DNA of 64,000 bases. Origin: Aquimarina latercula DSM 2041. Its GTDB lineage: Bacteria; Bacteroidota; Bacteroidia; Flavobacteriales; Flavobacteriaceae. The notes under the pieces are model-generated. The model had not been told where the DNA came from. It worked only from the letters and a program-made list of their open reading frames with translations, and ran no database searches. Numbering within the stretch: the stretch's first letter is position 1; every line of letters starts with the position of its first letter. Positions 7,437 to 17,400 of the stretch are shown here, piece after piece. Made by a program: the position numbers and the translations under genes. The stretch is from contig NZ_KE387185.1 in assembly GCF_000430645.1 (NCBI RefSeq), positions 531,780 through 595,779 of the forward strand. Direction: 5' to 3'.

Positions 7437-9233
7437 ATGAAAAACATAAGAAATTTTTGCATTATTGCGCATATTGATCACGGTAAAAGTACATTAGCAG
7501 ATCGATTGTTAGATTTTACAGGATCTGTTACAGCTCGTGAAGCTCAAGCGCAGTTATTGGATAGTATGGATCTAGAACGTGAGCGTGGAATTACGATCAA
7601 GAGTCACGCGATCCAGATGGAGTATACATATAAAGGGGAAGAATATATTTTGAATCTTATTGATACTCCAGGTCACGTGGATTTTTCTTATGAAGTTTCT
7701 CGTTCTATTGCCGCTTGCGAAGGCGCTTTGCTTATTGTAGATGCAGCACAAAGTATACAGGCTCAGACGATTTCTAATTTATATTTAGCATTAGAAAATG
7801 ATCTGGAAATTATTCCAGTTTTAAATAAAGTAGATTTACCTAGTGCTAATCCCGAAGAAGTAACTGATGATATTGTAGATCTATTGGGATGTGATCCCGA
7901 AGAAGTAATTCCTGCTAGTGCAAAAACGGGTATTGGGATTGAAGAAATTCTTGCAGCGATTGTAGAAAGAGTTCCAGCACCAGAAGGAAATCCTGATGAA
8001 CCATTGCAGGCATTAATTTTTGATTCTGTCTACAATTCTTTTAGAGGTGTAGAAACTTATTTTAAAGTAGTAAATGGTGAGATCAAAAAAGGTCAGCAAA
8101 TCAAGTTTGTTGCAACCGGAAAAGATTATTCTGCTGATGAAGTAGGAACACTAAAGCTAAATCAAGTAGTAAAGAAAAGTATTAAAACGGGTGATGTAGG
8201 ATATCTGATCACAGGTATTAAAGATGCCAGAGAGGTAAAAGTTGGAGATACTATTACAGATGCTAAAAATCCTACTCAGAATGCTATTGAAGGTTTTGAA
8301 GATGTAAAACCAATGGTATTTGCTGGTATTTATCCGGTAGATACAGAGGATTATGAAGAGTTACGTTCTTCCATGGAGAAATTACAGCTTAATGATGCTT
8401 CATTGGTGTTTGTACCTGAGAGTTCAGCAGCATTAGGATTTGGTTTTCGCTGTGGATTCTTAGGAATGCTACATATGGAAATCATTCAAGAGCGATTAGA
8501 GCGTGAGTTTAATATGACTGTGATTACTACAGTGCCTAACGTATCTTATCATGCATTTACTAATAAAAATCCGGATGATATTATTATCGTAAATAACCCT
8601 ACTGATTTACCGGATCCTTCCTCTATGAATCGTGTAGAAGAACCTTATATAAAGGCAACTATTATTACCAAGTCAGATTTTGTAGGTTCGGTGATGTCTC
8701 TATGTATTGAAAAGCGTGGTGAGATAACCAATCAGACATATTTAACTACAGAACGAGTAGAGTTGACATTTGATATGCCACTAGCAGAAATCGTATTCGA
8801 TTTTTATGATAGACTTAAAACAGTTTCTAAAGGATATGCTTCTTTTGATTATACACCTATAGGAATGCGTCCATCAAAACTGGTAAAAGTGGATATGCTA
8901 CTTAATGGAAATATTGTAGATGCTTTATCTGCATTATTACATAAGGATAATGCTTATGGTATTGGTAAAAAAATCTGTGAAAAACTAAAGGAATTAATTC
9001 CTCGTCAACAATTTGATATTCCAATTCAAGCTGCCATTGGTGCAAAGTTTATTGCTCGTGAAACAGTAAAAGCATTGCGTAAAGATGTTACTGCTAAGTG
9101 TTATGGAGGTGATATCTCTCGTAAGCGTAAATTATTGGAAAAACAGAAAAAAGGTAAAAAGCGTATGCGTCAGGTAGGTAATGTAGAAATTCCTCAGGAA
9201 GCATTTATGGCTGTATTAAAGCTAAATGATTAA
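7437..9233 (+). CDS. lepA: elongation factor 4 (LepA), ribosome back-translocase GTPase
   Basis: A 598-residue translational GTPase of normal length. G1 is AHIDHGKST, G2 lies in ERERGITI, G3 is DTPGHVDF and G4 is NKVDLP. It is followed by EF-G-like domains II, III and V and the LepA-specific C-terminal domain with CYGGDISRKRKLLEKQKKGK. EF4 acts on stalled or mis-translocated ribosomes and in 30S biogenesis. The ATG follows an A-rich stretch without a Shine-Dalgarno sequence. The leader contains the folded element described at 7330-7421. Confidence 0.97.
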   Translation: MKNIRNFCIIAHIDHGKSTLADRLLDFTGSVTAREAQAQLLDSMDLERERGITIKSHAIQMEYTYKGEEYILNLIDTPGHVDFSYEVSRSIAACEGALLIVDAAQSIQAQTISNLYLALENDLEIIPVLNKVDLPSANPEEVTDDIVDLLGCDPEEVIPASAKTGIGIEEILAAIVERVPAPEGNPDEPLQALIFDSVYNSFRGVETYFKVVNGEIKKGQQIKFVATGKDYSADEVGTLKLNQVVKKSIKTGDVGYLITGIKDAREVKVGDTITDAKNPTQNAIEGFEDVKPMVFAGIYPVDTEDYEELRSSMEKLQLNDASLVFVPESSAALGFGFRCGFLGMLHMEIIQERLEREFNMTVITTVPNVSYHAFTNKNPDDIIIVNNPTDLPDPSSMNRVEEPYIKATIITKSDFVGSVMSLCIEKRGEITNQTYLTTERVELTFDMPLAEIVFDFYDRLKTVSKGYASFDYTPIGMRPSKLVKVDMLLNGNIVDALSALLHKDNAYGIGKKICEKLKELIPRQQFDIPIQAAIGAKFIARETVKALRKDVTAKCYGGDISRKRKLLEKQKKGKKRMRQVGNVEIPQEAFMAVLKLND

Positions 9234-9339
9234 TTGCTTTACAATTTATATTCAGTAAGAAAAAACCTATATTAGTCTGAATAAAAAAGGGTGAAATGCA
9301 TTTTTTTAAGATAAAAAACTACTTTTAACCTTTTTTTTA

Positions 9340-9347
9340 TATATTTG
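9340..9347 (+). promoter_or_regulatory. -7 box upstream of the 25-codon microORF
   Basis: TATATTTG followed by TAC is a full match to TAnnTTTG. It lies 79 nt before the microORF ATG, preceded by a long T-run rather than a clear -33 TTTG. A short hairpin GATACA/TGTATC lies just downstream. Confidence 0.45.
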
Positions 9348-9418
9348 TACTCGGATACATAGTTCGAAAATTCACTTTTGTATCTGGAATTAATTAAATA
9401 ACGATAATATAAATAGCT

Positions 9419-9496
9419 ATGCAGAATTTTTTTACTAAGCAACCTATCTACGTTTATTTTTTCATTATTTCTATCGTATTAGCTTGTATTTCATAA
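9419..9496 (+). CDS. hypothetical 25-residue membrane peptide
   Basis: ATG to TAA encodes a polar N-terminus (MQNFFTKQPIY) and then one hydrophobic segment ending ...SIVLACIS, long enough for a single membrane span. Two things favour a real gene: it has its own full-match -7 box 79 nt upstream, and it sits in an otherwise empty 317-nt gap between lepA and the HAD phosphatase. The family is not recognised. Many flavobacterial genomes carry such unannotated one-TM peptides, so it could equally be chance. The rest of the gap (9234-9550) shows only the promoter box and a small hairpin. Confidence 0.4.
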   Translation: MQNFFTKQPIYVYFFIISIVLACIS

Positions 9497-9550
9497 AGAA
9501 TTATCGATAATATAGAGAAACATTAAGTTTTCCTGTAGATGATGTATACT

Positions 9551-10372
9551 TTATTTAACAGCGTTTTTCTTTTTAGCTTCAATCATCTTCGATAGCATAT
9601 ATTCAACACCGTTTTCATCATTACTTTTGGTAGTATAATTAGCAGCAGCTTTTACATTAGGATGTGCGTTTTGCATTGCAAAGCTATATGTTGCCTGAGA
9701 CATCATTTCTAGATCATTATTATAATCACCAAATACCATGGTCTCATTGGTAGAAATATTTAGACTTTTCTGAACATTTTTTAAGGCATGTCCTTTATTG
9801 GCGTTATTATGAGATAAATCGAGCCAGACTTTTCCCGAGACTTTTACTTTTAGTCGATTTTCTAGGTGCTTAAGTGCTGGATATAGATATTTTTCTGCTC
9901 CTTTTTCATTGCAGATAGCAATTTTTAGATATTGGTCATCTATTACCTCTGATAAATTTTTTACTATTTCGTATCTTCCATAAAATTCGTTTAGCATATT
10001 TTCGAAATCTTTACCATAATCTTCTATATATGCTTTTTTTCGTCCACATAGTATTACTTGGGAGCCTTTAAGATCTTTTGTCGCATCTAAGAGTTCTAAA
10101 TAAGTTTTGCGATCAATCTCTGTAGTTTGTAATTCTTCATCTCTATGCATTGTTAAAGCACCGTTTTCTGCAATAACAATCATATCATCTTTAATCGCAC
10201 TCAATTTGTGTAGAATACTATAATATTGTCTTCCACTAGCTGCAACAAATGTAACCCCCAATTCTTTTAATTCATCAAATAAATAAAAAAATGATTGACT
10301 TACGTCTCCCCTTGAATTGAGAAGTGTACCATCCATGTCAGTAGCAACTAATTTTATTTGAGATAAATCCAT
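9551..10372 (-). CDS. Cof-type HAD-superfamily phosphatase
   Basis: A 273-residue HAD hydrolase of the Cof/YidA (IIB cap) type. Motif I is VATDMDGTLL (nucleophile and acid Asp pair), motif II is in AASGRQ, motif III Lys is in NKGHALK, and motif IV is FGDYNNDLEMM. The C2B cap spans roughly residues 85-190. These enzymes dephosphorylate sugar phosphates, FMN, pyridoxal-P or related metabolites; the substrate is not predictable. It is monocistronic, with a promoter box at 10392-10399. Confidence 0.9.
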   Translation of the reverse strand: MDLSQIKLVATDMDGTLLNSRGDVSQSFFYLFDELKELGVTFVAASGRQYYSILHKLSAIKDDMIVIAENGALTMHRDEELQTTEIDRKTYLELLDATKDLKGSQVILCGRKKAYIEDYGKDFENMLNEFYGRYEIVKNLSEVIDDQYLKIAICNEKGAEKYLYPALKHLENRLKVKVSGKVWLDLSHNNANKGHALKNVQKSLNISTNETMVFGDYNNDLEMMSQATYSFAMQNAHPNVKAAANYTTKSNDENGVEYMLSKMIEAKKKNAVK

Positions 10373-10391
10373 GTGATAAAAGTTAAGATAG

Positions 10392-10399
10392 CAAAGGTA
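10392..10399 (-). promoter_or_regulatory. -7 box for the Cof-type HAD gene
   Basis: The minus strand reads TACCTTTG followed by C, matching TAnnTTTG. It lies about 20 nt upstream of the ATG. Confidence 0.45.
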
Positions 10400-10471
10400 T
10401 TAGAGTTTACAGTAACAATGTGAACTCTTCTTGTAAAATTTGTATTAAATTGGTTCTTTAATCTTCTTGTT

Positions 10472-10894
10472 ATGAAATTCTTTCAAAAAGAAATAAAATT
10501 ACAGCCTTATTCTAGAGGTTTTCATTTGATTACAGATGAAGTGATTTCTAAAATTCCTGAGATTAGTGAAATAACTATTGGTCAGTTACAGGTTTTTATC
10601 AAACATACTTCAGCGAGTTTAACCATTAATGAAAATGCTGATCCTACAGTTCGTCAGGATTTTGAAAGTCATATGAATCAAATGGTGCCAGAAAACCAAC
10701 CATACTATATCCATACCTATGAGGGTCCTGATGATATGCCTGCCCATATTAAGGCTTCATTAATGGGAGTTTCTGTACAAGTGCCAATTACTGGAGGTAA
10801 ACTTAATTTGGGAACCTGGCAAGGGATCTATTTATGTGAACATAGAAACTATGGAGGTTCTAGAAAATTAGTGCTAACCTTATTTGGTTCTTAG
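10472..10894 (+). CDS. YjbQ/UPF0047 family protein
   Basis: A 140-residue protein of the YjbQ family. Signatures are GFHLITDEV, FIKHTSASLTINENADP, and the C-terminal GTWQGIYLCEHR, in which Trp-Gln-Gly and His are conserved. Family members can replace thiamine-phosphate synthase in E. coli, but their native role is not settled. Its stop codon overlaps, tail to tail, that of the downstream minus-strand gene. Confidence 0.88.
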   Translation: MKFFQKEIKLQPYSRGFHLITDEVISKIPEISEITIGQLQVFIKHTSASLTINENADPTVRQDFESHMNQMVPENQPYYIHTYEGPDDMPAHIKASLMGVSVQVPITGGKLNLGTWQGIYLCEHRNYGGSRKLVLTLFGS

Positions 10895-11331
10895 AACCAG
10901 TTTGCCCAAGGAATTCTAGATAACATTAATAACCATGCAATTGTATAAAAAATTGCCAACATTTTAAGTTTTGGAGTAGAGGTCAATTTCTTTTTATGCT
11001 TAGAATATCCAATAGTAATAAAAACAACCATAGCTATCATCATCATAGGGTGTTCTACATTGTACAATCTTAGTAAAGGATCTCCCATGATATCGCTTAC
11101 AGAAACTCCCTCTGTAAACCACATGATACTTGGAGATACAAAAAAGATTATAATTCCTATTAATAACTGAAGATGCGTAACTATTAATCCAAAAAGAGAT
11201 ATTCTAAAATCTTTTGGAGCATATTCTCTTTTAGTAAAAAAACCAATTAAAGCGTTGAAGGTAGCAAGGGTAACAACAAGAACAACTAGGTATGCCCAAT
11301 AAGAGTGAACGATTTGTATAGCTTCGTACAT
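10891..11331 (-). CDS. four-TM membrane protein, cytochrome-b-like
   Basis: A 146-residue protein with four predicted membrane spans, near residues 8-30, 44-65, 92-112 and 122-140. It resembles small Bacteroidota proteins annotated as cytochrome B subunits. Candidate heme-ligating or conserved histidines sit in IVHSYW, THLQLL and VEHPMMM, one each in or near helices 1-3. The function is unknown. It converges with the YjbQ gene with a 4-nt overlap. Confidence 0.75.
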   Translation of the reverse strand: MYEAIQIVHSYWAYLVVLVVTLATFNALIGFFTKREYAPKDFRISLFGLIVTHLQLLIGIIIFFVSPSIMWFTEGVSVSDIMGDPLLRLYNVEHPMMMIAMVVFITIGYSKHKKKLTSTPKLKMLAIFYTIAWLLMLSRIPWANWF

Positions 11332-11371
11332 AATGATGTGTTTAGTTTATCCAAAGGTAAACATAATGTAC

Positions 11372-11404
11372 AAAAAAACCTCGCTCAATTTGAGCGAGGT
11401 TTTT
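11372..11404 (-). terminator. terminator of the surface-protein locus (copy 1 of an identical pair)
   Basis: A 10-bp stem CCTCGCTCAA / TTGAGCGAGG with a minimal loop, flanked by 7 A and 5 T. It lies 19 nt past the SprB-like gene stop. The same 32 nt occur again at 36078-36109. Confidence 0.88.
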
Positions 11405-11422
11405 ACAATAGCTTAATGGGAA

Positions 11423-14400
11423 TTATTCTACTACGATTTTGCGAACATAACTTTTTTCTGGAGTTTCTAATAGAATAAAATATAACCCAGTTGGAATGGT
11501 TCCTTCCAGATTAAAGGGAATGGTATATTCTGTTTGTTGTTCATCGCTATATTGATAAATCAAACTGTTATTTGCTATGCTAAATAATTTAACGTCTATA
11601 GGAATCTCTTTGTCAAAAGATAATTCGATTGTAAAGTTTCCTCTTGTAGGGTTTGGATACATCATATATTGTTGTAATCCACTTTGATTTTCTTCTTCCT
11701 GATCAAATACTGATTCTCTTACAGTAATTCTTTTAGAGAAGAATGTTTCGCAATCTCCTATAATTGTTTTTAAAGTGATGATATATTCGCCTTCTTCGGG
11801 AAACATGATTTCTGCATACTGATCTGTGATATCAATTTGTTCTGCAGTTTCAGGAAGTATCCATTCTAAAGTATCTGGAATAGGATTACTAACATCTACA
11901 ATAATAAAGCTTTCATTCACAAATAAGTCTGTAGAGACTAAGAATTCAGCAGATATCTCATCTTCTAAAGCAATAATTTCTATAGTATCTGTACTAACGC
12001 ATCCGAGTGAGGTAGTAACAGAAACCGTATACATTCCACTTTCAGATAGTGTTACTTCTGATGAATTAGCTGTAAATCCATTGTCTCCTGTCCAGGAATA
12101 TGTTGCTCCAGAATCCAAAATAACAGCATCTATCGTATAAGATTGTCCTAGACATAATGTTTTGTCAGGCCCTAGATCAATAATTAATTCTTCTGGATCA
12201 ATAAGTTCAAAATCTTGAATGATAGAACATCCTTTACTATCGAAAATCTCTACGGAATATAATCCAGCTGAGAGTCCTGTTAGGTCTTCGGTGTTGGATC
12301 CGTTATCCCAAAAATAGGAGTATGGAGGAGTTCCACCATTAGGAGTTATATCAATGGTTCCATCATTACCTTCAAAACAAGTTGGATTGGTACTAGTAAA
12401 TGTAGTGTTTAGCATTTCAGGAGGAACTAATGTAATATTTTCCTGAGTGCTACATCCTTGGCTATCTCTTACGATAAGTATATATGTTCCTGGTAGTACA
12501 TCTGTTATGTTTGGAGTATTCTGATTTACATTTGTCCAAAAATAGGTGTAAGGTGCAGTTCCTCCAGTGACAGTGCTTTCTATCGTCCAATCAAATCCAT
12601 CTCCACACAAAATAAAATCAGCAGATAAGCTAAGTGTTAACTCGTCAGGTTCAGAAACTAGTACGTCGCCACTTTGAACCATATTGGATTGCGAATCAGT
12701 AATAATTACATAATACGATCCTGCTGGAATATCAGATAATAGTTGGTCTGTACCTAATATATTAGAATTGCCGTTTTCAAACCATTGATAACTGTAGGGG
12801 CCAATTCCTCCAGTAGGAACAGCTCTTAGACTTGCTCCGTTATCTCCTTTACATAAAACAATATTTACAATTTCTACAGTTACTAATAACTCATCTGGTT
12901 GCGTTAATATATAAGTTTCAGAAGTTTGACATCCTAATGAGTCAGTGATCGTTATGGTGTATGTTCCTGTTCCTATATTAGTAATTGTACTACTTGTCTC
13001 AGTAAGCACACCATTAGTGTCTGACCATTCGAATATGTAAGGAGGTGTTCCTCCAATAATTGTAGTCGTTATGCTTCCATTAGTTAGCCCAAAACCAGTA
13101 GGATTATTTGGTACTACATTGCTTATTAAAAGTTCATCTGGTTGATTGATAACTATTGATAACGTTCCTATGCTACCATTATTTTCATAAAAACAACCGT
13201 TTCCATCCTGTAATTGTACTTGGTAAGTTCCATCAACGAGATTTCTAATTTGAGTGGTTGTTCCATTATCAAAAGAAATCCAATCGCTATACACACCATT
13301 TATTAATCGATATCTATAAGAATAGCTGTTGTTTCCTCCAGATGCAGTGATGGTAATACTTCCATCAGTTCCACCAAAGCAATCTGGATTATCTCCAACA
13401 AGATTTCCGGTTACAGCTGCTGGTTGTGTTACGTTAAATACAGCACTTTGTTCAGAGATTCCTTCTGCATTGCTTACAATGATATAGTAAGATCCTACAG
13501 AAATACCGCTAAGTATATTTGTGTTTCCTATCTGTGTATTGGTAGTTGCATCAAACCATTGATAGTTATTTCCACCCACACCTCCGGTAGTGATTACTTC
13601 CAGGATTCCATCGCTTCCTCCAAAGCAACTGATTTGCTGCGTTTGATTAATGGATACTATTAATTCACCAGGATTTGCTAAGTTATAAGTATCATTAATG
13701 GTACACCCATCGGCATCAGTAACTAGAATATTGTAAGTTCCTTCTGCTTGGTTAACTAAGGTACTTGAAGTGTTAGTTACATTAGATTCTAATAATATAA
13801 CAGCATTTGTATTGTCTGTCCATTGATAGGTATATGGAGCTACACCTCCAGTAATAGAGATGGCAATACTTCCATCTGTGGTTCCTGTTGCTGAAGGACG
13901 TATAATAGCCACATTTGTGATATCATATACTACTGGTTGTGTTATTGTAATAACTCCACTACTCGCAGAACAATTGTTTTCATCAATAACAGTTACCGTA
14001 TAATCTCCAGCATTTATGTTAGAGAGTGTATTGGTAGCGGAGCCTAATGTATTCCATTGATAGGTATAGTTTCCTGTACCACCAGAGACTGTAATTTCAA
14101 TACTTCCGTCACTACCATTATAACAACTAACATCGGTTACTGCAATATTTGTTATTTCTAATACATCAGGTTGCGTTAAGTTTATATTTGGTACTTCTGT
14201 TTGGTTTAAATTTGCATCCGTAACGATCACTCTGTATTGACCTGTAGGGATTGACCCTGTATTGCTAGCTGTACTGATGAGATTATCAGCGCTATCAAAC
14301 CACTGATAGGAATAAGGAGTGATTCCACCTGTTACGATAGCAAATAATTCTCCATTTTCACCAAAACAAGGAATAGCAGTTTCATCTGTTGTTACCAAAA

Positions 14401-17400
14401 GTGGATCAGGTTCTCCTACAACATATTCTATGGGACCAAGCATACAGTTATTAGCATCTGTAAGGGTTAGGAAATAGCTTCCAGCTGCTACATTGTTTAG
14501 TATATTACTATTAGTTCCAATAGGGGTATTCGTGGTATCCGTCCAGTTATAGGTATAAGCAGGAGTTCCGCCATTTGCTACAACTTCAATACTTCCATTG
14601 CTGAGTCCATTCCCAGAGGCATCGATAATAGTAAAATCAGTAATATTTAATCCCACTGGAGGTTCTGTGATAGTAACGCTAAGAGTAGTTTCACAAAGAT
14701 TGGCATCTCTAATGGTAAGATCATAAGTACCTATGCTAAGTCCTGAAATATCTTCGGTATTAGCTCCATTACTCCAGAAAAAGCTATACGCTCCAGTACC
14801 ACCAGTAACCGTTACATCAATACTAGCATCATTTCCACCATTACAAGAAACATCTTCAGAAGTATAGGATGCTTCTAATAATGGAGGGTTGACTATTATA
14901 GTGGTTTCTGAAGTTCGATTTCCATTTGCATCTACGATTTCAACAATATAGGTTCCTTCTCCTAAATTGGCAATCGTATTAGTAATGGATAGATCATTGG
15001 TAGGATCTAGTGTATTGTACCATCTATAATTATAAGGGGTCACACCTCCAGCTACTGTGACTATTAGTGATACAGAAGTATCTCCAAAACATTGCAAAGG
15101 ATTATCCAATTGTATATTGGTAATTTCTAAAAGATCTGGTTCGTCTACAAAATAATCTTTGATTAGTATACAATCATTATCATCCATGATGGTAACTTCA
15201 TAGGTTTCTGAAGCTAGATTCTCGATACGACTAGTATTTCCTATGACAGTAGTATTTCCTTGTACACGCCATTCATATCTATAAGGACTGGTACCACCAG
15301 AAACCGTAATGTCGATACTTCCATTACCTGTTTGAAAACCAGAAAGTTCTGACACAGTTTCATTTGTAATTCCTAAGGGTGCTGCAGGCTGAGGTAAATT
15401 AATGGTAGAAGAAGAAAGTACGCAATTATTAGCATCAGTTACAACAACTGAATAATCGCCTGTAAGAAGTCCTGAAATATCTTCTGTAGTTTCTCCATTA
15501 GACCAGAGGTATCTATAAGGAGTGGTACCACCAGAAACGGTAATATCGATGGCACCTGTTGCATCACCAAAACACTTTATCTCGGTTTCTGCAACACTTA
15601 TTGCTAAGGGATTCGGTTCATCTACATAAAATTCATCAAAAGTCATTGCTCCATTAGGATCGCCTATCTCTACTCGGTAATTTCCTTCATCTACTCCTAT
15701 TAATAATGCTGAAGTATCTGATAATGGATCAAAAATCCCTGATCCTACAAAAGTCTCTTTAAACCAATTATAGGTATATGGAGTGTCTCCGCCTGATACC
15801 GCCGCGAATAGACGCGCATTATCATCACCATTACATTTTAGATTGGTATTTAGTGTTTCATAAGCAATCGTTACTAGTAATTCATCAGGTTCTGTAACGA
15901 TAAATGCTCGGATTGCTTCGCAACCACTGTTATCAGAAGTGCTGCCAAAACGATTATCTTGTACGGTAACTGTGTAGGTTCCGGCAAATAAATTAGAAAG
16001 ATCCTTATCGGAACTCGAAAATCCATTCGGGCCTGTCCAGCTATAGGTATATCCATTATTTCCACCTGTTGGATTGATGGTAATGGCTCCTGTATTTTGA
16101 CCAAAAATGGTCACAGGAGTTTCTGTTCCAGGAATGCTGATCGGATTGGTAGGTCCGGCTACCGTTTCGGTAAATACAGAAGATTCACAATTATTAGCAT
16201 CTTTTACGATGATTTGGTACGTATTTGCAGCTAAGCCTGTAAAAGTAAATGTATTGGTGTTATTCGTTTCGTATGAAACACCATTATCGATAGAGTATTC
16301 TAAAGCACCAGTTCCACCTGTTGCATTTATGCTTAATATTCCATCATTACCACCAAAACAATTAACATCAGTTACGCCAATGTTATTTATAATAATTTCT
16401 GGTTTACCTTCTAAATTAAATGTAGCTGAACGGTTCGAAATACTGTTGTTATCGGTAACTTCTACTTGATAAAAACCTGCTGATAAATTGGTAGCCACTT
16501 CATTAAATTGACCAATTGAAACAAATAGGTTGGACGCATTTCTTCTAAACCAGTTATAACTATACCCAGTAATTGGGTTTGGAACTCCACCTGTTGCACC
16601 CGCTCGTAAAGCTCCAGTAGAATTAGAACCAGAAGAGCACAAAATTTCTATTTCTTCTGTAATAGAGGCTATTAGTGGCTCTGGTTCCTCAATTGAAATA
16701 GCTAAGATCTGATCACTACAACCTGTTACATTTTCCGTAACCATTACATTGTATACTCCATCGGACAAACCAGTAATATCTTGGGTGGTTCTACTAAATC
16801 CTGGGTCACCGTTTTTGGACCACAAATAAGTATATGTCCCATTACTGCCACCGTTTACTTCTATATTAATACTACCATCTGCAGCACCGTTTGCACTTGG
16901 ATTTTGTACTCCTCCTACTGGAATACTTACGGTAACAGCCGTTGGTGGTTCAATGATCTCTACAGAATATTCTACAACTGGATTTACAGGAGTACATCCT
17001 AAAGCGTCTACTAACTCCAATGTATATAGTCCAGCAGGAATATTACTTAGATCTTCTTGGTTATATACCGTTCCAGAATCCGAAGTCCATCTTAATCGGG
17101 AATAGCCCCCTGTATTTCCACCGGAAATGGTAAGATTGATACTTCCTGTTGAGTCTCCTCGGCAAACTACATCTGTTTTATTAGTACTAAATGAGAAAAC
17201 AGGAGGTACCGTAATTTCAAGATCTGTACTGATGGTGATGCCAGTTCCATTATTATCCGTTGCAGTTACTCTGTACATGCCCGTAGATAAATTGGATCTT
17301 TGAAAATTAACTCCATCACCTAATGTTTGAGGAGCTCCTTGAGAGATATATTGATTAGATGCATTTCTTAAGAACAATTCATAGCGGTAGTTTGTTAGCC

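Noticed and set aside
7272..7481. 69-codon minus-strand frame across the lepA leader
   Set aside because: It runs through the structured element and the lepA start and has no coding character.
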